DNA of 64,000 bases from Sungkyunkwania multivorans (GCF_042675645.1 NZ_JBHTJH010000017.1:930001-994000), one strand, 5' to 3'; shown: positions 1 to 9,358, counted from the first letter of the stretch. Program-made: numbers and translations. The notes: generated by a model not told the origin, from the letters alone.

Positions 1-1
1 G

Positions 2-286
2 TGTTCTGTGCTTTTTCTGGTGATGTATGTAGCTTATCACATGACCTCGGATGCCACGGCTTTTGGAGGAGAAGGTATTGTGCGGTATATTTATTATTTT
101 ATATTGGTAACGCATATATTGTTATCTATAGGAATCATACCTTTGGTGCTCATCACCTATGTACGAGCGATTGCGAAGAGCTTTTCACGGCATCGACAGA
201 TCGCTAGGATCACTTTTCCGATTTGGTTATATGTCGCCATCACAGGAGTGATCGTTTATTTGATGATATCTCCGTATTATACCTGA
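2..286 (+). CDS. DUF420 family membrane protein (5'-truncated by window edge)
   Basis: The reading frame is open from base 2 and the first in-window GTG (base 8) is internal to a membrane segment, so the true start lies upstream. About three hydrophobic helices remain, with histidines in the VAYHMTSD, VTHILLS and SRHRQIAR segments, as in DUF420 (YozB-like) proteins. In flavobacteria these lie downstream of cytochrome c oxidase subunit and SCO1/SenC genes and are thought to act in oxidase assembly or haem/copper handling; the exact role is unproven. The next gene starts 7 bases downstream, suggesting co-transcription. Confidence 0.75.
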   Translation, partial: CSVLFLVMYVAYHMTSDATAFGGEGIVRYIYYFILVTHILLSIGIIPLVLITYVRAIAKSFSRHRQIARITFPIWLYVAITGVIVYLMISPYYT

Positions 287-293
287 TAATTAG

Positions 294-518
294 ATGAAAA
301 AAGCATTGGTCATATTGGTTCTTTTGGTTTTGCTTCCGCAGTTGATGGACGCTCAGTGCGCTATGTGCAGAGCAGTACTAGAAAGTGAAGGTAGTCAAGA
401 GACCGCTAAGGGCATCAATAACGGAATCGTCTACCTTATGGCTATTCCTTATGTGCTGATAGGTGCATTGGGTTATTACATTTATCGTTGGTTGAAAAAA
501 GAGAGACAGATCGAGTAG
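294..518 (+). CDS. Small membrane protein with a periplasmic CxxC motif
   Basis: A 74-residue protein with a signal-peptide-like N-terminus ending at about residue 20 (DAQ), then C22-A-M-C25, a short polar stretch, and one transmembrane helix at about 45-66 followed by a basic tail (WLKKER). It follows the DUF420 gene by 7 bases. The CxxC on the periplasmic side beside an oxidase-assembly-type gene would fit metal or thiol handling, but I do not recognise a named family and this is inference from motif and position. Confidence 0.7.
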   Translation: MKKALVILVLLVLLPQLMDAQCAMCRAVLESEGSQETAKGINNGIVYLMAIPYVLIGALGYYIYRWLKKERQIE

Positions 519-585
519 TCAACGCCCTCCCAAATTCTTATTTTAACATTATCTTCACATTTTACCTGTAACAAATCCTACACAG

Positions 586-634
586 ATAAGTCTTATGTTG
601 TGTTGCCTTATGCTTTTTAGTAGTATAAGTCTTA
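586..634. repeat. Two copies of ATAAGTCTTA upstream of the efflux operon
   Basis: ATAAGTCTTA occurs at 586-595 and 625-634; its core TAAG-T-CTTA is a 9-base inverted repeat. CTTATG also occurs at 592-597 and 607-612. The intergenic stretch 519-702 holds no gene and sits just upstream of the ABC efflux operon, so these may be operator sites. A third copy lies at 21656-21665 inside a predicted promoter. No protein that binds it can be named. Confidence 0.4.
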
Positions 635-702
635 ACAAATCATTAATACTGAAGGTGCAATGTATTGATTAACATTGTAGCTGCTAATCAACCATCAACA
701 AC

Positions 703-1407
703 ATGATCGAAATTAAAGATCTTCATAAATCCTATAGGATGGGAGCAAATTCCCTTCATGTCCTTAAAGGAATCAATCTAAATGTAAAGGCAGGGGAGCT
801 AGTTGCCATTATGGGTTCTTCAGGTTCCGGAAAATCTACATTACTTAATATCATAGGGATGTTAGACGTTGCTGATAGCGGCAGCTATGTCTTGGATGGT
901 GTTCCAATAAAGAATTTAAACGAGAAAAAGGCTGCACAGTATAGGAACAAGTTCTTAGGGTTTATATTTCAGTCCTTTAACCTTATCAATTATAAAACTG
1001 CTGTAGAGAATGTATCCCTACCCCTTTATTATCAGGGAATGAAGCGCAAAGCACGTATTGAGAAGTCGATGAAGTATCTAGAAAGTGTCGGCCTTAAAGA
1101 ATGGGCGACCCACTTACCTAGTGAACTTTCGGGTGGACAAAAGCAACGTGTAGCCGTTGCGCGGGCAATGGTTGGAGAACCTAAGGTTTTGTTAGCAGAT
1201 GAGCTTACTGGGGCGTTGGATACAAAAACCTCATACGAGGTGATGGATCTTATTCAGAAAATAAACGATGAAGGTAACACGATTCTGGTGGTGACTCATG
1301 AGCCCGATATTGCTGATATGTGCAAGCGTATCGTGCATTTAAAAGATGGGGTCATTGTAGAAGATAAGATGGTGGAACAAATAAGAGCGCAACAATATGT
1401 TCAGTAG
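703..1407 (+). CDS. ABC transporter ATP-binding protein (MacB/LolD type)
   Basis: ATPase subunit, 234 residues, of a type VII (MacB/LolD-like) ABC system that powers periplasm-to-outside transport. Walker A is G38-SSGSGKS-T46, the signature is LSGGQKQ, and the H-loop lies in VVTHEPD. The Walker B region reads LLADELTGALD; most relatives have DEPTG, so a Pro is replaced by Leu (CTT) while the catalytic Glu is kept. It overlaps the first permease gene by 11 bases and is first in a five-gene operon with two permeases, an adaptor and a TolC-like channel, which together form a tripartite efflux pump. Substrate unknown. Confidence 0.92.
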   Translation: MIEIKDLHKSYRMGANSLHVLKGINLNVKAGELVAIMGSSGSGKSTLLNIIGMLDVADSGSYVLDGVPIKNLNEKKAAQYRNKFLGFIFQSFNLINYKTAVENVSLPLYYQGMKRKARIEKSMKYLESVGLKEWATHLPSELSGGQKQRVAVARAMVGEPKVLLADELTGALDTKTSYEVMDLIQKINDEGNTILVVTHEPDIADMCKRIVHLKDGVIVEDKMVEQIRAQQYVQ

Positions 1408-2626
1408 AGATCGTTGGCAAGAGATATTTCAGTCGATAGGGAAGAACAAGCTTCGAACCTTCCTGTCTGGGTTCACCATTACCTTGGGAATACTGATATT
1501 TACCATTCTTTTCGGTTTTGGGAATGGGTTAAAGAATACTTTCCAAGAATTCTTTGTCGATGATGCTACGAATACCATTTGGTTATTTCCAGGACGCACG
1601 TCAAAACCCTATAAAGGGTTTGCGACCAACCGAAGAATAGAATTCAGAAATGACGATGTATCGGACATTAAGGAGGATTTTACCATGTATCTAGATTATA
1701 TCAGTCCAAGAATATCTAGAGGCGGAATGGCTAAATACAAAGGAGAATCTAACACCTATACCACAAGAGCGGTATCCCCAGCCTACCAATTTTGCGAGAA
1801 GACCATTATCATGAAAGGGCGCTACCTGAATGAGAACGATATTAAAGAGAAAGCAAAACATATTGTAATAGGCAGACTCGTAGAACAAGATCTATTTGGG
1901 AAGGAAAACGCGCTTGGAAAATTCTTAGATATAGATGGCATTGTCTATAAGGTCATAGGGGTGTTTCAAGATGATGGTGGTGACAATGAGGAACGTCTGA
2001 TCTATATGCCATACACCACCAGACAATTGATAGAAAAAAATACTGACAAGATAGACCAGATCATTGTTGGTTTTAAACTGGGAATAGGATATTCAGGAGC
2101 CATGGCTTTTGAAAGAAGTTTGGACAAATACATGCGTAACAAACACGTCATTGCGCCCGATGATCAAAACGGTATTTTTATCAGGAATGTTGCAGATCAG
2201 GTAAAACAAACCCTACAGTTCGCAGGAATATTGCAAATGGTGGTCGCTTTTGTGGGAATTGGAACCTTACTCGCAGGAATTATTGGAATTAGTAATATCA
2301 TGGTCTTTGTTGTAAAGGAACGGACCAAAGAGTTAGGGGTTAGAAAGGCATTGGGGGCATCTCCTGGGAGCATTGTTGGAATGGTACTTCAAGAGTCTAT
2401 TTTCATCACTACCATCGCTGGAATAGCAGGCCTGGTAATAGGTATGGGGATTTTGAATTTTGTAGGAGTATCACTCGAAGAATTCTTTATAAAGAATCCT
2501 TACGTAGACACAAGCACGGTGGTCAAAGCGACATTACTGCTAATTTTCTTTGGAGCCTTGGCAGGATACATCCCTGCAAGACGCGCCGCACGTATTAAAC
2601 CAATTGTAGCACTAAGAGACGAATAA
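1397..2626 (+). CDS. ABC transporter permease (MacB-PCD/FtsX), first copy
   Basis: A 409-residue permease with the MacB layout: one N-terminal membrane helix (about 20-42), a periplasmic MacB_PCD domain (about 45-240), then three C-terminal helices of the FtsX domain (about 275-400) with the family motif ELGVRKALGASPG. It begins inside the end of the ATPase gene and is followed after one base by a paralogous permease, so the transporter is probably a heterodimer of permeases rather than a MacB homodimer. Translational coupling with the ATPase is likely. Confidence 0.9.
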   Translation: MFSRDRWQEIFQSIGKNKLRTFLSGFTITLGILIFTILFGFGNGLKNTFQEFFVDDATNTIWLFPGRTSKPYKGFATNRRIEFRNDDVSDIKEDFTMYLDYISPRISRGGMAKYKGESNTYTTRAVSPAYQFCEKTIIMKGRYLNENDIKEKAKHIVIGRLVEQDLFGKENALGKFLDIDGIVYKVIGVFQDDGGDNEERLIYMPYTTRQLIEKNTDKIDQIIVGFKLGIGYSGAMAFERSLDKYMRNKHVIAPDDQNGIFIRNVADQVKQTLQFAGILQMVVAFVGIGTLLAGIIGISNIMVFVVKERTKELGVRKALGASPGSIVGMVLQESIFITTIAGIAGLVIGMGILNFVGVSLEEFFIKNPYVDTSTVVKATLLLIFFGALAGYIPARRAARIKPIVALRDE

Positions 2627-2627
2627 G

Positions 2628-3893
2628 ATGAAATTCATATTTGATAGAGATACATGGCAAGAAATTTACGGTTCTATTAGCAAGAACAAATTAAGAACTG
2701 TGATTACCGTGGTCGGAGTACTTTGGGGAATCTTTGTGTACATAGCGCTCTCTGGTTCGGCCAAAGGATTGGACAATGGTTTTGAGAAAGAATTCAAGGA
2801 CATTGCGCAAAATAGCATGTTTGTGTGGGCGCAACGCACAAGCATTCCAAATGAGGGCTTTAAAATTGGAAGAAGAATTCAGTTGAAGCTCGATGATGTA
2901 GAATCCCTCTATAATCAAAATCCAGAAATTCAATTCATAGCGCCAAGGAATGTGAAAGGAATTTTTGGAGATGCACCAGCGCAAGTTGTCAGAGACCTGA
3001 AGTCTGGCACCTATTCTACCTTTGGAGACTATCCTACGATCGACAAGATCGCTAGAAAGAAAATTTATGATGGAGGACGTTTTTTGAATGACGAAGATAT
3101 AAGGCACGAACGCAAAGTATGTGTTATTGGTGAGCGTGTACAAAAAGAACTATTCGAGAAAGATGAGGATCCCTTGGGGAAGTTTGTAAGGATCGATAAC
3201 ATTTATTTCCAGGTTATTGGGGTCTACAAGTATGACGGTGGTGGTGGTTTTGAAGATGATAGTGCCATTTTTATTCCTTTCTCAACCTATCAAAAGATAT
3301 ACAATATGGGAGATAACGTGGGCTGGATGGCTATTGCGGCTTATGATGATGCCGATGTGGTCGCTTTAGAAGGGAACATAAAACAATCCTTGAAGAGAAT
3401 ACATAAGGTGCATCCCGATGATGAGCGGGCTTTTGGTTCTTTTAATTTGGGGGAGGCATTTGGAAAAATCATGGGATTCTCTAAAGGATTGAACTTTTTA
3501 TCACTCATCGTAGGAATCGCCACCATATTGGCCGGAGTTATCGCTATTGGTAATATTCTATTGATCTCGGTTAAAGAGCGTACCAAAGAATTAGGCGTCC
3601 GACGAGCACTCGGTGCAACCCCCGGCGAAGTTCGTGGGCAAATCATTCTAGAATCTGTCTTCCTCACGATCATTGCAGGTGTTATCGGAATTATTTGTGG
3701 AGCCTTGGTGTTATCACTTATCAACACCATGTTTGCAGATAAGGGTTCTTTCCCTTACAGCAACCCTACAGTACCCATACCCTATGTTTTAGGAGCTTTG
3801 GTCATTATGATCGTACTGGGAACACTTATAGGGCTCATTCCTGCCCAAAGAGCTGTGAGTATAAAACCAATAGACGCATTAAGAGAAGAATAA
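2628..3893 (+). CDS. ABC transporter permease (MacB-PCD/FtsX), second copy
   Basis: A 421-residue paralogue of the preceding permease with the same N-terminal start (DRDTWQEIYGSISKNKLRT against RDRWQEIFQSIGKNKLRT), periplasmic domain, and three C-terminal helices with ELGVRRALGATPG. The two genes are one base apart and probably arose by tandem duplication. The family moves substrates such as antibiotics, lipoproteins or peptides from the periplasm or outer leaflet by mechanotransmission; nothing in the sequence identifies the substrate. Confidence 0.9.
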   Translation: MKFIFDRDTWQEIYGSISKNKLRTVITVVGVLWGIFVYIALSGSAKGLDNGFEKEFKDIAQNSMFVWAQRTSIPNEGFKIGRRIQLKLDDVESLYNQNPEIQFIAPRNVKGIFGDAPAQVVRDLKSGTYSTFGDYPTIDKIARKKIYDGGRFLNDEDIRHERKVCVIGERVQKELFEKDEDPLGKFVRIDNIYFQVIGVYKYDGGGGFEDDSAIFIPFSTYQKIYNMGDNVGWMAIAAYDDADVVALEGNIKQSLKRIHKVHPDDERAFGSFNLGEAFGKIMGFSKGLNFLSLIVGIATILAGVIAIGNILLISVKERTKELGVRRALGATPGEVRGQIILESVFLTIIAGVIGIICGALVLSLINTMFADKGSFPYSNPTVPIPYVLGALVIMIVLGTLIGLIPAQRAVSIKPIDALREE

Positions 3894-3927
3894 CCTAAAT
3901 ACATCAAACTAAATAAATCATCAACGA

Positions 3928-5058
3928 ATGAAAATTTTAAAATACCTTTTGATAGCCTTTATCGTACTCGGGGGATTGTACGCCGCTGTCTATTTTATGA
4001 AGAGCAACAGCAAATCTCCAATTACCTATGAAACCGAGACTGCTTTCACCACCTCTATCGAAGATAAAACAGTTGCTACTGGGAAAGTAGTGCCAGAAGA
4101 GGAAGTGGAGGTAAAACCTCAGGTTACCGGTATCATCGACAAGATATTTGTAGAGGAAGGAGACGAAATTAAAACCGGCGATCTGATCGCTAAGATAAAG
4201 GTAGTGCCTAACGAACAAGCACTGAATGCGGCGAGAGGTCGTGTGAACAATGCCAATATAAACTTGGGCAATGCCAAGTTGGACTACGACCGTAACAAGG
4301 CATTGTTTGACAAAGGTGTGATCTCTGCTCAAGATTTTCAAAATATTCAGTTGCGCTATGACCAGGCAAAGCAAGAATTGAGAAACGCACAAAACGATTT
4401 GCAGATCATTCGTCAAGGGTCTACTGGCGGTGCTCAGGCGATCACCAATATTCGCGCCTCAGTATCTGGTACCATCCTCGAGATTCCGGTGGAAGAAGGC
4501 GATCAAGTAATTCAAAGTAATAACTTTAACGACGGGACCACGGTCGCCACGATCGCTGATATGAAAAAGATGATCTTCGAAGGAAAGGTAGACGAGTCAG
4601 AAGTTGGAAAACTAAAGGTAGATATGCCGTTATCAGTAAGTTTGGGAGCGATTCAAGACAAAGAATTCGACGCCAAATTAAAATTCATAGCTCCTAAAGG
4701 AAATGAAGAGCAGGGTGCCGTACAATTTAAGATCGAAGGCGACGTCTATTTGGATGAAGATTTCTTCGTGAGAGCTGGTTATAGTGCTAATGCTTCGATC
4801 GTCTTGGAGAAGAAAGATAGCATCATGGCCATCAAGGAGGCGCTCTTGCAATTCGACAAAGAGACCGAAAAACCCTATGTGGAGATAGCCATCGGCGAGC
4901 AAGAATTTGAACGCAGAGATATTGAAATAGGAATCTCTGACGGAATTAATGTTGAGGTGATCTCTGGAATTACCAAGGAAGATAAGATCAAAGTTTGGAA
5001 TAAAACGGAGCCGAAGAAAAAAGGTGAGGATGAAGAAGAGGAAGAAGCGTCAAACTAA
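3928..5058 (+). CDS. Periplasmic adaptor subunit of efflux pump (MacA/HlyD type)
   Basis: Membrane fusion protein of 376 residues. An N-terminal anchor helix (about 3-24) is followed by a lipoyl-like half (VEVKPQVTGIIDKIFVEEGDEIKTGDLIAKIK), an alpha-helical hairpin (about 95-160), the second lipoyl half (ASVSGTILEIPVEEGDQV) and beta-barrel domains, ending in an acidic Lys/Glu tail. It bridges the MacB-like permeases and the TolC-like channel encoded next to it. Spacing to the upstream permease is 34 bases and to the downstream gene 26 bases. Confidence 0.9.
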   Translation: MKILKYLLIAFIVLGGLYAAVYFMKSNSKSPITYETETAFTTSIEDKTVATGKVVPEEEVEVKPQVTGIIDKIFVEEGDEIKTGDLIAKIKVVPNEQALNAARGRVNNANINLGNAKLDYDRNKALFDKGVISAQDFQNIQLRYDQAKQELRNAQNDLQIIRQGSTGGAQAITNIRASVSGTILEIPVEEGDQVIQSNNFNDGTTVATIADMKKMIFEGKVDESEVGKLKVDMPLSVSLGAIQDKEFDAKLKFIAPKGNEEQGAVQFKIEGDVYLDEDFFVRAGYSANASIVLEKKDSIMAIKEALLQFDKETEKPYVEIAIGEQEFERRDIEIGISDGINVEVISGITKEDKIKVWNKTEPKKKGEDEEEEEASN

Positions 5059-5084
5059 GTAACTCATCAGCATAAACAGATCAC

Positions 5085-6407
5085 ATGAAAAAAAATAGAA
5101 TTACAATTGTTTTGTTGTCGCTTACCTTTGGTTTGATACAGGCGCAGCAAAAAAAATGGACACTCCATGAATGTGTGGAGTATGCATTGGAAAACAATAT
5201 CACTATAAAGCAGGCCGAATTAGATCTAGAATCTATTGAACTCGATAAGATAGATGCTCTCGGTAATTTTCTTCCATCGCTCAACGGTAGGGCGTCATTA
5301 ACAGAAAGTATAGGTTTGGGGACCAATCCTACCACTGGGGTTCTAGAAAACCAAGCCGTAATGTCCGTATCCCCTGGCTTGTTTTCTTCGGTCACGCTCT
5401 TCGACGGATTAAGAAACTTGAATAGACTGAACAGGGCAAAACTCTCTGCCATAGCAAATCAGTATCGTTTGGATGATATCAAAGATGATATCCGACTGTT
5501 CGTTGCCAATGCTTATCTGCGTGTAGTCTCAGATAGAGAATCGTTGAAAGTTCAGCAAGCACAATACGAATCCACAAAACAAGATCTTCAGAGAACAAAA
5601 GAACTTGTAGATGCTGGGATCGTTCCAGAGGGAGACCTTTTCGAGATCGAAGCGACGGCTGCCACTCAAGAACAGTCCATTGTTAACGCAGAGAACACGC
5701 TAAGAATCTCTAAAATATCACTAGCTCAGTTACTTCTCATAACCGACTATGAAAGCTTCGATATTTCAGAAGAAGATTATCTGGTGCCTGCGTCAACCAT
5801 TTTTGATGTTTCTCCAAAGGGTGTTTACGAAAAGGCTTTGACATTTAGAAATGACATTAAATTGTCGCAGAGCAATGTTGAATTGGCTGAAAAAGATGTA
5901 AAAATTAGTAAAGGTGCCAGTTACCCAACATTATCCGCTTTCATGAATTATAATACACGTTGGGCCGACAATATCAATCTTGGATTCGTAGAGCAGTTTT
6001 GGACATTCGACGGAATGTCTTACGGACTTCAGTTAGATATACCGATCTTTAACGGCTTTGCCAACAAGAATGCCATTAAAAGAAGTCAGATCAACCTTGA
6101 AAGAAGTAAGCTGCAATTGCAACAGGACAAGTTGGATCTCGAGGCAACAGTAAATCAAGCATATACCGACGCCATTGGTGCGGCAAAGACTTATGAAGCG
6201 GCCCAGAAGACCTTGAAAGCACGTAAAACAGCCTTTGGATACTCACAAGAACGTTTCAATGTAGGACTGCTTAACTCCTTCGATTTCAATCAGTCCAAGC
6301 AAGCCGTCGTGCAGGCCGAAGCACAGGTGGTGCGTTCTAAGTATGACTATATTTTTAGGTTGAAAGTATTGGAATTCTATTTTGGCATTCCGATCTCTCA
6401 ACTCTAA
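5085..6407 (+). CDS. TolC family outer membrane efflux protein
   Basis: Outer membrane channel of 440 residues with a signal peptide ending at about residue 21 (GLIQAQ) and two OEP repeats rich in long helices (about 55-235 and 255-430). It closes the tripartite efflux operon; an intrinsic terminator follows 21 bases after the stop codon. The start at 5085 (MKKNRITIV) gives a normal signal peptide. Confidence 0.92.
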   Translation: MKKNRITIVLLSLTFGLIQAQQKKWTLHECVEYALENNITIKQAELDLESIELDKIDALGNFLPSLNGRASLTESIGLGTNPTTGVLENQAVMSVSPGLFSSVTLFDGLRNLNRLNRAKLSAIANQYRLDDIKDDIRLFVANAYLRVVSDRESLKVQQAQYESTKQDLQRTKELVDAGIVPEGDLFEIEATAATQEQSIVNAENTLRISKISLAQLLLITDYESFDISEEDYLVPASTIFDVSPKGVYEKALTFRNDIKLSQSNVELAEKDVKISKGASYPTLSAFMNYNTRWADNINLGFVEQFWTFDGMSYGLQLDIPIFNGFANKNAIKRSQINLERSKLQLQQDKLDLEATVNQAYTDAIGAAKTYEAAQKTLKARKTAFGYSQERFNVGLLNSFDFNQSKQAVVQAEAQVVRSKYDYIFRLKVLEFYFGIPISQL

Positions 6408-6428
6408 CGATCAACCAATCTATTATAG

Positions 6429-6475
6429 AATTCCAGATTTCGATCTTATATATTGAAATCTGGAATTTGTTTTTT
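6429..6475 (+). terminator. Intrinsic terminator of the efflux operon
   Basis: A perfect 13-bp stem, AATTCCAGATTTC (6429-6441) with GAAATCTGGAATT (6455-6467), followed by TGTTTTTT. Its 3' arm runs into the -33 element of the tsaB promoter. Confidence 0.85.
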
Positions 6476-6498
6476 GAATGCTTTGCAATGTATCTTTG
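6466..6498 (+). promoter_or_regulatory. Promoter of tsaB (Bacteroidota consensus)
   Basis: TTTG at 6466-6469, 21 bases, then TATCTTTG at 6491-6498, matching the Bacteroidota TTTG / TAnnTTTG pattern. Transcription would start near 6504, giving about 12 bases of leader before the tsaB ATG. Confidence 0.75.
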
Positions 6499-6515
6499 CA
6501 GCTTCAATATCACCT

Positions 6516-7187
6516 ATGGGGTACATTTTAAATTTAGAGACCGCTACGACCAACTGCTCAGTATCACTGGCCAAAGATGGAAAAGTGATTGCCATTAGAG
6601 AGCAGAATGATGCTAAATATTCGCATGCCGAAAAATTACATGTATTCATCGAAGAGGTCTTGCAAGCGGCCAGCATCACACAAAGAGAGCTACAGGCGAT
6701 CGCCGTAAGTAAAGGTCCTGGCTCTTATACGGGCTTGCGTATCGGTGTTTCTGCAGCAAAGGGACTTTGTTTTGCCTTAGACATTCCGTTGATCTCATTA
6801 CCGACCTTGACCATCCTTGCTTCACAATTGAGTCTTGATGACGGTCTGGTGATTCCATTATTGGATGCTCGTCGAATGGAAGTGTATGCTGCAGTTTTTA
6901 ATGCTGAAGGCAAGGAAATTAGGAAAACTGAGGCAGAGGTCATCGATGCAATGTCCTTTTCGGAATATCTCGAAAAAGAGAAAACATATTTCATCGGAAG
7001 TGGAGCTGCGAAATGCAAAGAGGTGATATCACATCAAAATGCCATTTTTATGGACGACGAGCGATCACCCTCCTCAAAAGAAATGGCGGCATTGTCCTAC
7101 CTTAAGTTCTTAGCAAAAGATTTTGAAGATGTTGCCTATTTTGAGCCCTATTACTTAAAAGACTTTGTCGCAGGAAACAAGCGGTAG
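6516..7187 (+). CDS. tsaB: tRNA threonylcarbamoyladenosine biosynthesis protein TsaB
   Basis: A 223-residue ASKHA-fold protein with LNLETATTNCSVSLAKDGK at the N-terminus and GPGSYTGLRIGVSAAKGL around residue 70, the TsaB signature. It partners TsaD and TsaE to make the universal t6A37 modification on ANN-decoding tRNAs. ATG at 6516 is chosen because it starts right before the conserved strand and lies just downstream of the promoter; a longer frame from 6453 would cross the -7 element. It converges on the next gene with only two bases between stop codons. Confidence 0.93.
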   Translation: MGYILNLETATTNCSVSLAKDGKVIAIREQNDAKYSHAEKLHVFIEEVLQAASITQRELQAIAVSKGPGSYTGLRIGVSAAKGLCFALDIPLISLPTLTILASQLSLDDGLVIPLLDARRMEVYAAVFNAEGKEIRKTEAEVIDAMSFSEYLEKEKTYFIGSGAAKCKEVISHQNAIFMDDERSPSSKEMAALSYLKFLAKDFEDVAYFEPYYLKDFVAGNKR

Positions 7188-7189
7188 CC

Positions 7190-9316
7190 TCAAAGTTTGG
7201 GATCCATTTGCTCAATGGCCGTTTTGACTTCCGTTGTGGGAAGCTTGCATGCACTATTGACACATACGTAAATATAAGTTTCTCCCGCCACAAACCGATT
7301 CTCCAAAAGTGGAATTTTAGAGCTGTCTTCGCTACCCACGATCATTTTGTTGGGAATATAATTTTTGTTGAGCGCATTTATCTTTTCTTTGGCATCTTCT
7401 CCAACAACAGCAACTTCATAATAATTTCCGGCAAAGTTGATCATCAGGTCCAACCAATTGGCGTGACTCGAAGGATATGTGTTAATATCTCCTTTCATAT
7501 TGTTCAGCATTTGCTGCGAAGTTTCAAAATAACGTTTGTCGCCAAAGTAGTGCGAAAGTTTGAAGAGATTCTTGGCCATAATGGAATTGGAGGCAGAAAT
7601 AACATTATCGGTCTTTTCCATACTTCTTGTTACCAATGATGCATCCTCATTGGAGGTGAAGAAAAACAACTGACTGCGCTCGTCATGAAAGTGGTCAAAG
7701 CAGTAGTCGGCAAACTTCTTGGAGAAATCGAGCCATTGCTCATCTAGTGTCACTTCATATAGCGCAAGGAAGGCTTCGATGGTGGCCGCATAGTCTTCCA
7801 GGTAGCCATTGATGGTGCTTTTTCCATCTTTGTAGCTATGGTTCAATCCTCCATCTTCTTGCATTTGATGCGCAACTATGAAATTAGCGTTGGCAAGAGC
7901 GATATCTAAGAAGTGCTGCTCATCAAACGCCTTATAGGCATCCACATATCCTTTAAGCATGAGGGCATTCCAAGAGGTCAAGGTTTTATCATCTAACCGT
8001 GGACGTGCGCGCTTGGAGCGTTCGTCTAGAAGGATCTTTTTCCATTGAATGACTTTGGTTTTGAGCTGCTCAGCGGAAATTTGATATGTTGCTAGTAAAT
8101 TTTCATCACTATCCTTTCTGATAAGTACGTAATTTCCCTTTTCCCAAAGGCCATAATCGTTAATGTTATAGTAGTCTTTGAAAAGGTCAAAATCGTCTTT
8201 TAATAGTTTTTGAAGGGTCTCTTTTTTCCAAACATAGAATGCTCCTTCCTCTAAATGCCCTTCCTCGTCCAGGCTATCGGCATCTAGCGAAGAATAGAAC
8301 CCCCCTTGTTCATTGGTAAGTTCACGCTCAACAAAGGCCAAGATATCGTAGACGACATTTTTATACAGAGGATTTTTTGTAGCGGTATAGGCCTCGGCAT
8401 AGAGGCTGGCGAGTTGGCCATTGTCATAAAGCATTTTTTCAAAATGGGGAACATGCCATTTCGTATCAACGGCATAGCGCGAAAAACCACCACCCACATG
8501 ATCAAATACCCCACCATACGCCATCTTCGTCAATGTAAGGTCTACGTACTCCATCAATTTCTCATCCTCTGCTTGAAAAGCATAACGAAGCAAAAATTGT
8601 TGATTGTTAGGCATCATGAATTTCGGAGCACGATTCATCCCTCCCATACCCTTGTCAAAGTAGCGGCTCCAACTTTCTATCGAATTTTTAAGGTCTTCTT
8701 TAGTAAAGGAAGCCTCTTCGGTATTGGGAACGACCATATCAAGGTTTTGCATGCCTTTGGCGAGTTTGTCGGCATATTCCTCTACTTTCTTTGGGTCCTG
8801 TATGAATACTTGGTGAACCTGCTCTAAGGATTGTATCCACTTGTCTTTTGGGAAATAGGTACCTCCCCAAAAGGGTCTTCCATCTGGTAAGGCCACAACA
8901 TTCATAGGCCATCCGCCGCCACCGGTCATCAATTGGACGGCGTTCATGTACACTTGATCCACATCGGGCCGTTCTTCTCTGTCTACTTTGATATTGATGA
9001 ATTTTTCGTTCATCATCGCTGCGACGGTGCTGTCCTCAAAGCTTTCGTGCTCCATTACATGGCACCAATGGCAGGCGGCATAGCCAACGCTAATGAGTAG
9101 TGGCTTGTTCTCACGTTTCGCTTGTTCTAAAACTTCTGGCTTCCATGGTTTCCAATCAACAGGATTGTGTGCATGTTGAAGTAGATATGGGCTGGTTTCG
9201 TTGATGAGGTCGTTGGTATACTGGTGTTGCATTTCTTTCGAGGTTTCTTTTTGACCGTTGCAGGAGCATAAAAAAATAAGGCCGATCAGGGCAAGTGTGG
9301 AAAGTCTATAGATCAT
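7190..9316 (-). CDS. Thioredoxin domain lipoprotein of the YyaL/SPATA20 (DUF255) family
   Basis: A 708-residue protein whose hydrophobic N-terminus ends in a lipobox-like LCSC19. Residues about 30-180 form the DUF255 thioredoxin-like domain with the signature CHWCHVMEHESF; the rest is an (alpha/alpha)6 barrel resembling N-acylglucosamine 2-epimerases. The biochemical function is not settled; a thiol or sugar-related role is usually suggested. TATCTTTG, a perfect -7 element, lies at 9328-9321, only four bases before the ATG, so the mRNA may be nearly leaderless. No good -33 element is seen. Confidence 0.85.
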   Translation of the reverse strand: MIYRLSTLALIGLIFLCSCNGQKETSKEMQHQYTNDLINETSPYLLQHAHNPVDWKPWKPEVLEQAKRENKPLLISVGYAACHWCHVMEHESFEDSTVAAMMNEKFINIKVDREERPDVDQVYMNAVQLMTGGGGWPMNVVALPDGRPFWGGTYFPKDKWIQSLEQVHQVFIQDPKKVEEYADKLAKGMQNLDMVVPNTEEASFTKEDLKNSIESWSRYFDKGMGGMNRAPKFMMPNNQQFLLRYAFQAEDEKLMEYVDLTLTKMAYGGVFDHVGGGFSRYAVDTKWHVPHFEKMLYDNGQLASLYAEAYTATKNPLYKNVVYDILAFVERELTNEQGGFYSSLDADSLDEEGHLEEGAFYVWKKETLQKLLKDDFDLFKDYYNINDYGLWEKGNYVLIRKDSDENLLATYQISAEQLKTKVIQWKKILLDERSKRARPRLDDKTLTSWNALMLKGYVDAYKAFDEQHFLDIALANANFIVAHQMQEDGGLNHSYKDGKSTINGYLEDYAATIEAFLALYEVTLDEQWLDFSKKFADYCFDHFHDERSQLFFFTSNEDASLVTRSMEKTDNVISASNSIMAKNLFKLSHYFGDKRYFETSQQMLNNMKGDINTYPSSHANWLDLMINFAGNYYEVAVVGEDAKEKINALNKNYIPNKMIVGSEDSSKIPLLENRFVAGETYIYVCVNSACKLPTTEVKTAIEQMDPKL

Positions 9317-9358
9317 TTACCAAAGATACGTTAAGAACTTCAAATAGATATATAACAA

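Noticed and set aside
3341..3730. A 129-codon minus-strand frame inside the second permease gene.
   Set aside because: It is antisense to a conserved FtsX domain and has a composition expected of a shadow frame.
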